A stretch of DNA of 36,973 bases from Bacteroidota bacterium. Lineage in GTDB: Bacteria > Chlamydiota > Chlamydiia > Chlamydiales > FEN-1388. The position numbers and the translations under genes are program-made. The stretch covers positions 277 to 37,249 of the forward strand of contig JABDGV010000010.1 of the NCBI GenBank assembly GCA_013285825.1, in the 5' to 3' direction. Positions 16,823 through 24,518 of the stretch are shown piece after piece. The notes below the pieces were generated by a model. It was not told where the DNA came from. It saw nothing but the letters and a program-made list of their open reading frames with translations, and did no database searches. How positions within the stretch are numbered: the stretch's first letter is position 1; every line of letters begins with the position of its first letter.

Positions 16823-18124
16823 ATGTCAGACAAGATTTTAGATCGTTATATACCATTGAAAACCCATGGCACACTCAGCCAAGATCTTTTCGATTTAAAT
16901 GTAGAAATACCAAAATTAAAGAAGAGAGATCGAGAGACCTACGAAACAGCAACATTTACAAGATTGTTTGGGAATAATGTGCCCAGGATTTTAAATTTCA
17001 GCGATCAGCCACAAGAAACAACTTCTCTGGTCCTTAATAAAAATTACGTAACCAGAAACATACAACCCCGAAAAATCCCACCTATTTCTCATAAATTTGA
17101 TGTGCCGTCTATATCAAATGATTTCTACTCACACGCTCTATCGAGCAAAAATGATCTTCTTGGATTTATTACTGATGATCAGATTACTCTTACTAACTTC
17201 ACTGGAAAAAAAAGGAGTTTCAAAGAACTCGATTCTCTTCGTTGCCTGCACATATCTTCCTATGCCAATGAGCTGTTCTGTGGCAGAGTAAATTATAGCT
17301 ATGACTTAGCTAGCGGAAACAAGGGCATAGTGAGTCGATACGATCTCAATTTGATTCGGCAGACCTCCATGTCTATAGAGAATGATCTCCCCTTGGTCAT
17401 TTCTCAATTTAAAGAGATGAGCATTTGCGTTGGCACAGAAAAAGGAGACATTATTATATCTGACATGCGTTGTCCGAAAGTTGACAACCGTTTACCTGTC
17501 ATTTCTGAAATTGACAATGCGCATTCTGACAGGATTTGCAAACTCGTTATTAACGGTGATTTATTAGCCTCTGGAGGAAATGACGACCGCTTACGTATAT
17601 GGGATATTCGAAGGGCTCAATCACCGATACGCACGTTCGAATTTAAGGGAGCCGTCCGTGCCATTGCCTGGCATGGCGATAATCTTCTTGTTGGTGCAGG
17701 CAACAAGGACCGAACCTTAAACTACTTCAGAATGAATCGCAATGAACCGATCGACTCAATCGACACTGGAAGCCAAATACTCAATCTGCATTGCAGCAAT
17801 AATAGAACAAATGAATTTGTCACAACGCACGGTTATGGAATTAATAGAGATGACCCATCAAGCAAAATACAACTTTGGAAAATCACATCAGATATGAAAA
17901 TACTATCGCTCGATAAAACCAACCCCAACTCCCTAGAAGGTAGAGCGATTCACTCTTGTTTAATTGATATCCAAGGCAGCCCTTCTCTTTGCACCGCTGA
18001 TTGCTTTGGGGAGAAAATAAATATACGGAAGGGCATTTTTGAGACAAAACCAGAAATACCATTGGAACAAACATTGGAACAAACATTCGAAGAACGGTTA
18101 CAGAAACGGACACAGATTCGATAA
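16823..18124 (+). CDS. Cdc20/Cdh1 (Fizzy)-like WD40 protein 2 (A2)
   Basis: Start at 16823 (MSDKILDRYIPLK), one base after the A1 stop; the upstream extension to 16757 is overlap with A1. The 433-aa protein has a near-perfect C-box DRYIPLK (residues 7-13), PRILNF at 54-59 where Cdc20 has its KILR/RILxF segment, RKIPPI at 83-88 (Cdh1 RKIPKIP), and NDFY at 99-102 (Cdc20 DDYY). In the propeller it has ICKLV...LLASGGND (248-254), VRAIAWHGDNLL, then DTGSQILNL and NEFVTTHGYG (314-339), nearly word for word the Cdh1 DTGSQVCNL..NELVSTHGY stretch. The C-terminal tail has an LEQT tandem and ends in Gln-Ile-Arg. It is the clearest Cdc20-like propeller of the four. Likely a secreted host-mimic; no secretion signal is visible. 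Confidence 0.88.
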   Translation: MSDKILDRYIPLKTHGTLSQDLFDLNVEIPKLKKRDRETYETATFTRLFGNNVPRILNFSDQPQETTSLVLNKNYVTRNIQPRKIPPISHKFDVPSISNDFYSHALSSKNDLLGFITDDQITLTNFTGKKRSFKELDSLRCLHISSYANELFCGRVNYSYDLASGNKGIVSRYDLNLIRQTSMSIENDLPLVISQFKEMSICVGTEKGDIIISDMRCPKVDNRLPVISEIDNAHSDRICKLVINGDLLASGGNDDRLRIWDIRRAQSPIRTFEFKGAVRAIAWHGDNLLVGAGNKDRTLNYFRMNRNEPIDSIDTGSQILNLHCSNNRTNEFVTTHGYGINRDDPSSKIQLWKITSDMKILSLDKTNPNSLEGRAIHSCLIDIQGSPSLCTADCFGEKINIRKGIFETKPEIPLEQTLEQTFEERLQKRTQIR

Positions 18125-18164
18125 CAGTACATATAAATACACTCAAATTATTTTTACTTTACAC

Positions 18165-18193
18165 TTGTTCGATAAATGAAATTGTATTAAAAT
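18165..18193 (+). promoter_or_regulatory. Promoter of the second Cdc20-like gene pair
   Basis: TTGTTC at 18165-18170, a 17-base spacer and TAAAAT at 18188-18193. The downstream leader (TATTAATTAAAACTAAAAAA) matches the first pair's leader, so promoter and genes were duplicated together. No Shine-Dalgarno sequence precedes ATG 18221. Confidence 0.55.
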
Positions 18194-18220
18194 TATTAAT
18201 TAAAACTAAAAAAATTATAC

Positions 18221-19408
18221 ATGTCAGACAAAATATCAGATCGCTTTATTCCCCAAAGAATTGATGAAGATGATCTCAGCCGTGCCCTGCTCAACTTAAA
18301 TATCGAACTACCAAATAAAGAGAGCAGGTATGAAACAGAGCTCTTTCAACGAATGTTTGAACTTGAAAATGAGCCGACTATCTTACATTTCAATAAGCAA
18401 AAAAAGAAAATAACTCCCCTTAAACCTACTCAAGAGGTTGAAACGAAGGAGCTCAAAACACTAAAAAAAATCCCCTCAATATTTCGAGAATACCAAATTA
18501 AAAATATCTCAGATGCCTACTACCATCACTGCATCACAGGAACCCGCAATCGCTTTGGAGTACTCAACTACGACACCATTGTGCTTAATGATTTCAAAAA
18601 GCAGCACTCTTTTGTTCAGCCCATTGAACTGAGCTGCATTCAACTTACTCCCGACGCAAAAGGACTCTTTTTTGGCACAGCCAAAAACCCGGGAACGATA
18701 ACTAATATTGATCTACAAAATGAAAAGGGTGTACGTGACATGAGCGTCTTTGATGATATGCCGCTCGTACTTTCTCAATCTGAAAAAAACCAAATTTTTT
18801 ACGGCACATTGCTTGGCAATATCTATATGGCGGATATGAACTGCAAACGCTCTATCAATCTCAATATGTCGCATACAGGAATGATTTGCGGTCTTGACTA
18901 TCAAGACCCCCTTCTTGCCTCCGGCGGAGATGACAACAATCTCTTTGTATGGGATATCAGAAAAACCTATTCACCCATCAGTTCCTTCAAATTTAATTCG
19001 CCCATTCGTGCGCTCGCTTTTTATGGTGATCAAATCCTTGCAGGTGAAGAGACCCAAATACATCTACTCAGCATCAATAAAAACAAGATGCTCAACTCTA
19101 TCGATAGTAGAAGCCTTGTCGCCAATCTCCATGTCAGTACTACGGGATCACATGAATTTGTAAGCACTCACTGTGCCATATATCATGAGCTGGTCCGCAA
19201 TATCCAACTTTGGAAAATATCAAGTAAGGACGAATTAATCCCGCTCAGAAGAACAGAACTTAAAAAAAATTCCACCCTTCACTCTTGTGTCCTTGACTTC
19301 GAGGACTGTCCAACCCTTATTACCTCAGACTCTTCAACACAAACAGTGTCGGCTCGAAGGGACATTTTTGAACAAACTACTAAAAATTTTGAAATGGAAA
19401 TTCGTTAA
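18221..19408 (+). CDS. Cdc20/Cdh1 (Fizzy)-like WD40 protein 3 (B1), perfect C-box
   Basis: 395 aa. Residues 7-13 read DRFIPQR, a perfect match to the APC/C co-activator C-box DR[FY]IPxR. PTILHF follows at 52-57, then KKIPSI and the propeller entry. Later motifs include ICGLDY (compare Cdc20 VCGLKW), LLASGGDDNNLFVWD (231-245), SPIRAL, and a degenerate IDSRSLVANL...HEFVSTH for DTGSQVCNL...NELVSTHG. It ends in Glu-Ile-Arg. The leader is AT-rich without Shine-Dalgarno, and the stop is followed by T-ATG of B2 exactly as in the first pair. The propeller is shorter than in A2 and B2, with compact loops. Position, first of the pair, corresponds to A1, from which it differs mainly by an intact C-box. 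Confidence 0.87.
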   Translation: MSDKISDRFIPQRIDEDDLSRALLNLNIELPNKESRYETELFQRMFELENEPTILHFNKQKKKITPLKPTQEVETKELKTLKKIPSIFREYQIKNISDAYYHHCITGTRNRFGVLNYDTIVLNDFKKQHSFVQPIELSCIQLTPDAKGLFFGTAKNPGTITNIDLQNEKGVRDMSVFDDMPLVLSQSEKNQIFYGTLLGNIYMADMNCKRSINLNMSHTGMICGLDYQDPLLASGGDDNNLFVWDIRKTYSPISSFKFNSPIRALAFYGDQILAGEETQIHLLSINKNKMLNSIDSRSLVANLHVSTTGSHEFVSTHCAIYHELVRNIQLWKISSKDELIPLRRTELKKNSTLHSCVLDFEDCPTLITSDSSTQTVSARRDIFEQTTKNFEMEIR

Positions 19409-19409
19409 T

Positions 19410-20669
19410 ATGTCATACAGAATATCAGATCGCTATATACCCTTACGATTGGACGATACAACAAGCAGCGACCTTGTCAATTCAAACATAGAAATCGATA
19501 AAAAGAAGAGAAAGCGTGACAGCTACGAAACAGGACTGTTTAATCGAGTGTTTGAACTTGAAGAATCACCCCGCATATTACATTACAGAACGCCAACAAA
19601 AAAAATAATTCCATTGACCATTTATAAAGATTCCGAAAAAACGACCCTCAAAAAACGAAGTCTACCTCCTATTTGCAAAACATTGGATGCACACAATATT
19701 GCAAATGATTTCTATTACCACTCTCTCTCAGGAAAAAATGATCTTATCGGAATAATCCTTGATAATATGATTGCCCTTACTGATTTCAAGAAAACATGGA
19801 CTTATAATGAACTAGACAATCTTCGCTGCATCCACCTATCGCCATATTCTAACGAGCTATACTGTGGCAGATCAACTATTGACACTCAGAAAGGCGGAGG
19901 AATAGTAAGTCGATACAATCTAGAATTGCAACGGCTGACTTCCATGTCCATTGAGAACGATCTCCCAGCTGTACTGCATCAAAATAATGAAAATTGCATT
20001 TGTGTGGGCACAACGAACGGTGATATTTACCATGTGGATATGCGCATCCCTTGTACAAATTACTCTTCACCTACTAGTACTGATATTGAGAACGCACATA
20101 AAGACACGATTTGCAACCTCTCTTATAACGATCCTTACCTGGCTTCTGGAGGATGCGACAACTATGTACGCCTATGGGATGTGAGGAAGCAGAAATCCCC
20201 TCTAAGCACGTTTGAATTTAGTGGATCTGTTCGAGCACTTGACTGGAATAATAGATATCTTCTCGCGGGAGGAGGCAAAACGGATAGAACCGTAAATATA
20301 CTCGACATACATCAGAATAAAGTACTCGACTTTTTCGACAGTGGAAGCCAAGTTATCAATCTGCATGCCAGTACTACTAAATCAAATGAATTTGTAACCA
20401 CGCACGGGCTTGGAAATACCGATGACCTAAACAGCCTAATAAAACTGTGGAAAATCTCACCCGACAATGAAATAACCCTGCTTGATGAAACCAAGCCAGA
20501 AACAGGTAGATCCGTTCATTCTTGCTTAATCAATCTTGATAACAGCCCCACTCTTATCGCCTCTCGCTCATTAGAAGAGGTTCTCAATGTCTGGAAGGGC
20601 ATTTTTGAACAGAAACCAATCCCCCTTCTTCCCCTTCGCGAAAATCGCCTCCAATTCGATATTCGGTAA
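19410..20669 (+). CDS. Cdc20/Cdh1 (Fizzy)-like WD40 protein 4 (B2), perfect C-box
   Basis: Start at 19410 (MSYRISDRYIPLR), one base after the B1 stop; an upstream extension to 19287 is overlap. The 419-aa protein has a perfect C-box DRYIPLR (7-13), a basic KKKRKR patch (31-36) that could act as a nuclear localisation signal, PRILHY (54-59), LDAHNIANDFYYHSLSG (92-108, matching Cdc20 LDAP.L..DYY.N), LASGGCDNYVRLWDVR, LLAGGGKTDRTVNILD (compare Cdh1 LASGGGTADRCIRFW), DSGSQVINL and NEFVTTHGLG. It ends Asp-Ile-Arg. It is most similar to A2, so A2/B2 and A1/B1 are the paralogous positions of a duplicated pair. WD40 repeats number about seven by comparison with Cdc20. Confidence 0.88.
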   Translation: MSYRISDRYIPLRLDDTTSSDLVNSNIEIDKKKRKRDSYETGLFNRVFELEESPRILHYRTPTKKIIPLTIYKDSEKTTLKKRSLPPICKTLDAHNIANDFYYHSLSGKNDLIGIILDNMIALTDFKKTWTYNELDNLRCIHLSPYSNELYCGRSTIDTQKGGGIVSRYNLELQRLTSMSIENDLPAVLHQNNENCICVGTTNGDIYHVDMRIPCTNYSSPTSTDIENAHKDTICNLSYNDPYLASGGCDNYVRLWDVRKQKSPLSTFEFSGSVRALDWNNRYLLAGGGKTDRTVNILDIHQNKVLDFFDSGSQVINLHASTTKSNEFVTTHGLGNTDDLNSLIKLWKISPDNEITLLDETKPETGRSVHSCLINLDNSPTLIASRSLEEVLNVWKGIFEQKPIPLLPLRENRLQFDIR

Positions 20670-20709
20670 ATGATCAATATTCGGTGAATTAGATACCATC
20701 CTTGCTAAA

Positions 20710-20739
20710 TTGACATACTTCGCCTTATACTCTTTTAAA
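20710..20739 (+). promoter_or_regulatory. Possible promoter of the ABC-F gene
   Basis: TTGACA at 20710-20715 is followed at an 18-base spacing by TTTAAA (20734-20739), about 80 bases before ATG 20821. The -10 element is weak. Confidence 0.35.
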
Positions 20740-20820
20740 ATTTACGCTTTTTCTATTTTCTTCATCATAGAATCCTGTGGTGAAATAAAATAGTAGAAGC
20801 CTCTGCAAATATAAACCTCT

Positions 20821-22653
20821 ATGATTCGCTTTGACTCTATTTCTAAAAGCTACGGTGGAAGAACCCTCTTCAAAAACCTCTCCTTCAGCATAGGAAAGGG
20901 TGAAAGATGCTCCCTGCTGGGCAGAAACGGCACAGGTAAAACAACTCTCTTGCGGCTCATCTCCGGAGAAGAGACTGTAGACTCCGGCAATATCTTTATT
21001 CCCAAGAACTACCGAATTGGAATGCTCGCGCAGCATGCACGCTGGAAAGCTGAATCAGCCCTTGAAGAGGCGTGCCTCGTCACAGATGCAGAGTGGAAGG
21101 CATCCAAGATGCTCTTCAACTTAGGTTTTGATGATGCTCTCTTAGAGGGCCCCATCAGCGCCCTATCAGGCGGCTACTCCTTGAGGCTTCAGCTTGCAAA
21201 ACTCTTGCTTTCCGAACCAGACCTTCTGCTTTTAGATGAACCCACAAACTACCTCGATATTAAAACGATCCATTGGCTTGAGACCTTCCTCAGAAAATGG
21301 CCGACCGAGATTATCTCCATCTCGCATGATCGAGACTTTCTTGATGCCATCTCAACACACACCATGGGCCTGCACCGAAATGAACTGATTCGCTTGCCTG
21401 GAACCACGGCTCAATATTTTAGCTACATACTTCAAAAAGAGGAGCAGCATCAAAAGCTGCTTGAAAAGACCGGAAAGCAAAAAGCAAACCTGCAAAACTT
21501 CATCACCCGCTTCGGCGCTAAAGCTTCAAAAGCAAAGCAAGCGCAATCAAAACAAAAAATGATGGACAAACTGCCTCAGCTTGAAGCGCTCGCCCACATT
21601 TATGCTCTTGATTTCAACTTCAGAGAGTCTCCAAGCAGCGCTGAGGTTCTCATAAACTTAGACTCTGTCGGATTCTCCTATCCGGATAAGCCAGAGCTTT
21701 TTGATGATCTTTCCCTTACCATCACTCCTGAGAGCCGTATCTGTTTTGCAGGAAGAAATGGCCGCGGCAAATCCACGCTTTTGAAACTTGTTCGGGGAGA
21801 CCTGACACCCACTTCTGGAACAATCAAGTTTCATCCTGGCTGTAAAATTGGCTATTTCGGCCAGACAAATATAGACCGTCTTAATCCCCAACACACCATT
21901 GAGGAAGAAATTGCTACTGCAACTCCAGGACTTAGCTATGAGCAGATCAAGTCCATTGCAGGCGTCATGATGTTTACGCAGGATGACTCAAAGAAGCGTA
22001 TATCGGTACTGTCAGGGGGAGAAAAAAGCCGTGTGCTGCTTGCCAAGATCCTGGCAACGCCCGTCAACATACTCTTGCTTGATGAACCAACCAACCACTT
22101 AGACATCGAATCGATTGAAGCGCTGGCAGAGGCTATTGAGAACTTTCAAGGAGCTGTCTGCTTAGTAACTCACAGTGAAATGCTTCTTTCTCGTCTTTCA
22201 GACACACTTGTGATCTTTGAAGATGAAAAGGTCTTTGTCTTTCCAGATGACTATGCAACCTTTATCGAAACTCAAGGCTGGAAAGATGAAGAAGCGGCTG
22301 CCAAGAGTGTCAAAAAAGAGACATCTGAGAAGCATCTTCGCGCCCAAACGGTAAAGGATCGATCACAGCTTCTGGGTCCGATAAGGAAGGAGATTGAGCG
22401 TCTTGAGAAGAATATTGAACTTCTTGAGAAGGAGAAATCGGAAGTTGAGAAGAAACTGGTAGAATCTCTTGGACATCCTGCTTCTGCTCCACGTCCTGCT
22501 TCTGCTCCACATCCTGCGTCTGTTGGTCATCCTGCTTCGCTTGAACAGCTAAGCCGGAGACTAAAACTGATTGAGGAGGCAATTGAGGCTTCGTTTCTTC
22601 TTCTTGAAGAGGCTGAGACACAAAGGCTAGAGCTGCAGAATAATGAGAGTTAA
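20821..22653 (+). CDS. ABC-F family ATPase (ribosome-associated type) with coiled-coil C-terminus
   Basis: Two ABC domains in one 610-aa chain without membrane segments: Walker A GRNGTGKT at 34-41 and GRNGRGKS at 311-318, signatures LSGGYSLRLQLAK and LSGGEKSRVLLAK, and Walker B LLLLDEPTNYLD and ILLLDEPTNHLD. This is the ABC-F pattern; members bind the ribosome and modulate translation. The linker between domains is rich in Lys and Gln as expected for the P-site tRNA interaction motif. The C-terminal coiled-coil hairpin (from about residue 510) is interrupted at its tip by four tandem six-residue repeats (PAS-containing, see 22474-22545). The last 344 bases are overlapped antisense by the 22310-24166 gene. 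Which ABC-F subfamily it belongs to (Uup, YheS or other) is not decided here. Confidence 0.92.
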   Translation: MIRFDSISKSYGGRTLFKNLSFSIGKGERCSLLGRNGTGKTTLLRLISGEETVDSGNIFIPKNYRIGMLAQHARWKAESALEEACLVTDAEWKASKMLFNLGFDDALLEGPISALSGGYSLRLQLAKLLLSEPDLLLLDEPTNYLDIKTIHWLETFLRKWPTEIISISHDRDFLDAISTHTMGLHRNELIRLPGTTAQYFSYILQKEEQHQKLLEKTGKQKANLQNFITRFGAKASKAKQAQSKQKMMDKLPQLEALAHIYALDFNFRESPSSAEVLINLDSVGFSYPDKPELFDDLSLTITPESRICFAGRNGRGKSTLLKLVRGDLTPTSGTIKFHPGCKIGYFGQTNIDRLNPQHTIEEEIATATPGLSYEQIKSIAGVMMFTQDDSKKRISVLSGGEKSRVLLAKILATPVNILLLDEPTNHLDIESIEALAEAIENFQGAVCLVTHSEMLLSRLSDTLVIFEDEKVFVFPDDYATFIETQGWKDEEAAAKSVKKETSEKHLRAQTVKDRSQLLGPIRKEIERLEKNIELLEKEKSEVEKKLVESLGHPASAPRPASAPHPASVGHPASLEQLSRRLKLIEEAIEASFLLLEEAETQRLELQNNES

Positions 22654-24166
22654 GCGTGGCGTATCGAGCAGATAGTCCTTTATCAACTTTATACAGCTTG
22701 GACAGTACTAACTTTTCGTGCATTACCTCGAAGATATTATCCTCATTTTTCATTGTGGAATGAAATTCACCATCATCCTCATCTTCGAAGTCGTCGTATG
22801 CCATATCAACTGTGTCGCTCTTCTTATCGATTTTTAAGTGCTCTACCATAAGACGAGCAACTTTCAAAAAGAGATCGCGCGACTGCAGGCCAAAGAGCTT
22901 CAGAGTGGTTTTCTTAAAGAGCGGCTTGAGATAGCGCCTCCTCTCCTCAACAGTTTGAAGAGCTTGAAGCTCTTGAGTTACTTCTTCATAACTTGAATCA
23001 AACAGAGTAAAATTTGCCGTTTTCAATGCGTTTAAGAGCTTCTCAATATTTGAATCGGTTGCAGGAGCCGTTTGGCTGTTTAAAAACCTTTCTGCCGCTC
23101 TTTGAACCCTTTGGAGTGTCGATATAAGTGAATCAGTATAATAAGCTGCATTTGATGGCTTAAGAAGATGCTGAGAGAGCTCTCTCATGACAAAAGCTGA
23201 TTTTCTATCTATGCCCAGTTTTTGAGTATTCTTAACAACTTTCTCCAGAAAATTGAGACGTATACGAGTACGCATCTCCCGACTAAAAGATTTATACTTG
23301 TCTCCGCAAGTACGTTTTAAAAGCATTTTTCCTAAAGATAATAGAACGCGGGCCGTGCACGCAGGGCCCAGCTGTTCAGCATCGTGTAGTTGGTCGTTTG
23401 AATGACGATTAAGGTTTCCTAAACTTGGCAATACCCTACTGTAAACTGTGTCAGAGTTGGGAAGGTTTGCAGATAGTGCCTGATTCAAAAATTCAAGGAG
23501 CTTAGCTCTTGTCACTCCATCGATCTGATAAATCTGGTTGTACTGTGGACATCCGAGTATTTTCTTTTTAGCCCTGTGACGCTGTATATCAAGACCTGTA
23601 TTGATGATACTCACGGTAAAGGTTCCATCTTCTTTCAATTCTATGAGTGCAATTAATTGATGACTTTCTCTGGGAGATATGGGAATAGCATGAAATTGAC
23701 CCCGCTGGAGATTATCAACAATTTTGGTGATTTGCTTGCGAGTGGGAAAATATATCCTAAAATCCAAATCGAACAGTTGGTTTAGAGCTTTCTCCAACCC
23801 ACAATGGCGAGCCCACTCAAGACCTTGGATCGCAGACTTTACAGCAAGAATATTGTAAGAAAAATGGGCGCCTTCAGGCATGTTGCTCGGGAGAAGACGT
23901 GATCCAAATAAATAAGCTAGATCTAGAAGTTCATTTTGCGGCAAAAACTTCTGGAGCGATATAAATCGTTTGCGGTTGCATTCAGTCGAGCAGAGCCATC
24001 GGGTTGCAGTAATCCAAGCAAGGCCAATGTGATAGACAACTTTGTGCCAAAGAGCGTTAATTTTCGATGATAGGGTATTCGGTAGGCGAGTAAACAGTGC
24101 CCCTTCAGGCAAGGATTTATTTAACGACGATTCAATGCTATTTGTATTAAAAGTAATTTTTGTCAT
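22310..24166 (-). CDS. Orphan protein, 618 aa, possible cysteine hydrolase-like effector
   Basis: Unassigned. The first ~500 residues look like a real globular protein. Residues 169-191 (HQLIALIELKEDGTFTVSII then NTG) followed by YSRVLPSLG (242-250) and QLGPACTARVLLSL (265-278) recall effector families in which a His strand precedes an N-T-G turn and a Gln-x4-Cys helix, an order (His, then Cys) also seen in CE-clan proteases. His169 and Cys270 would be the pair; this is inference. Residues from about 505 on, including an acidic YDDFEDEDDGEF stretch just before and a Gln/Asp-rich tail, lie antisense to the ABC-F 3' end and may be a young extension. The AT-rich leader lacks a Shine-Dalgarno sequence. 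Confidence 0.7.
   Translation of the reverse strand: MTKITFNTNSIESSLNKSLPEGALFTRLPNTLSSKINALWHKVVYHIGLAWITATRWLCSTECNRKRFISLQKFLPQNELLDLAYLFGSRLLPSNMPEGAHFSYNILAVKSAIQGLEWARHCGLEKALNQLFDLDFRIYFPTRKQITKIVDNLQRGQFHAIPISPRESHQLIALIELKEDGTFTVSIINTGLDIQRHRAKKKILGCPQYNQIYQIDGVTRAKLLEFLNQALSANLPNSDTVYSRVLPSLGNLNRHSNDQLHDAEQLGPACTARVLLSLGKMLLKRTCGDKYKSFSREMRTRIRLNFLEKVVKNTQKLGIDRKSAFVMRELSQHLLKPSNAAYYTDSLISTLQRVQRAAERFLNSQTAPATDSNIEKLLNALKTANFTLFDSSYEEVTQELQALQTVEERRRYLKPLFKKTTLKLFGLQSRDLFLKVARLMVEHLKIDKKSDTVDMAYDDFEDEDDGEFHSTMKNEDNIFEVMHEKLVLSKLYKVDKGLSARYATLNSHYSAALAFVSQPLQEEETKPQLPPQSVLVSGLAVQAKQDDQQTQDVEQKQDVEQKQDVQEILPVSSQLPISPSQEVQYSSQDAQSPSLSDPEAVIDPLPFGREDASQMSLF
22474..22545 (+). repeat. Four tandem 18-bp repeats in the ABC-F coiled-coil tip
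   Basis: Units start at 22474, 22492, 22510 and 22528, each of the form CRTCCTGCKTC plus seven variable bases, encoding HPASAP, RPASAP, HPASVG and HPASLE. On the other strand they encode an Gln-Asp-Val-Glu-Gln-Lys repeat in the overlapping orphan protein. A likely slippage-prone, length-variable site. Confidence 0.85.
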
Positions 24167-24270
24167 ATTTAAATCATCTATTTTAATTTATTATAATACA
24201 GTATTATTAATTATTTGTTAAGGAAAATATAGCACACTCTCTTTGTTCTTTATCCTGCCGATTGTCATGC

Positions 24271-24294
24271 GATCCTGCCCGCCGCAGGCGGATC
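24271..24294. repeat. GC-rich REP-like palindrome
   Basis: GATCCTGCCCGCCGCAGGCGG then ATC: CCTGC pairs with GCAGG around a CCGCC loop, and GATCC/GGATC flank it. It is a GC-rich island in an AT-rich gap (24167-24418), of a kind often dispersed in bacterial genomes. Confidence 0.5.
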
Positions 24295-24308
24295 TTGTTA
24301 TCTGTTTT

Positions 24309-24352
24309 TTGTGTTCTCTAGAAACCCTGTGAACCCTGTCTGCTCTGTGGTT
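24309..24352. repeat. Degenerate CACAGAG nine-base-period repeat array
   Basis: Read on the minus strand: ACCACAGAG, CAGACAGGG, TTCACAGGG, TTTCTAGAG, AACACAAAA, a nine-base period with decreasing match. It is a single arm without a full inverted partner, just upstream of the tRNA. Confidence 0.5.
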
Positions 24353-24418
24353 ATTTTTAAAAACTCAAATCGCTCTTCCCAGAAAAGAGCCTCTTCCTGT
24401 ATGGTTTTCGCACCTTGT

Positions 24419-24493
24419 CGGAGCATAGCGCAGCTTGGCTAGCGCGGCTGCTTTGGGAGCAGTAGGTCGGGGGTTCGAATCCCTCTGCTCCGA
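24419..24493 (+). tRNA. tRNA-Pro (anticodon TGG)
   Basis: Acceptor stem CGGAGCA/TGCTCCG with discriminator A at 24493, D arm GCGC/GCGC, anticodon arm GCTGC-TTTGGGA-GCAGT with TGG at positions 34-36, and T arm GGGGG-TTCGAAT-CCCTC. The length is 75 nt and CCA is not encoded. A seven-T run follows at 24496, serving as terminator. It lies just upstream of lgt, and the two may share a transcript start. Confidence 0.93.
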
Positions 24494-24518
24494 CATTTTT
24501 TTATGGTCATGTTTTATT

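Noticed and set aside
15577..20669. Generic bacterial WD40 or TolB-like beta-propellers
   Set aside because: Such proteins share repeats but not the combined C-box, DTGSQ/THG phrases and Ile-Arg terminus found here at the positions expected for Cdc20/Cdh1.
24435..24518. Extended N-terminus of Lgt
   Set aside because: It begins inside the tRNA-Pro gene and adds residues not found in Lgt; Met at 24519 gives the normal N-terminus.
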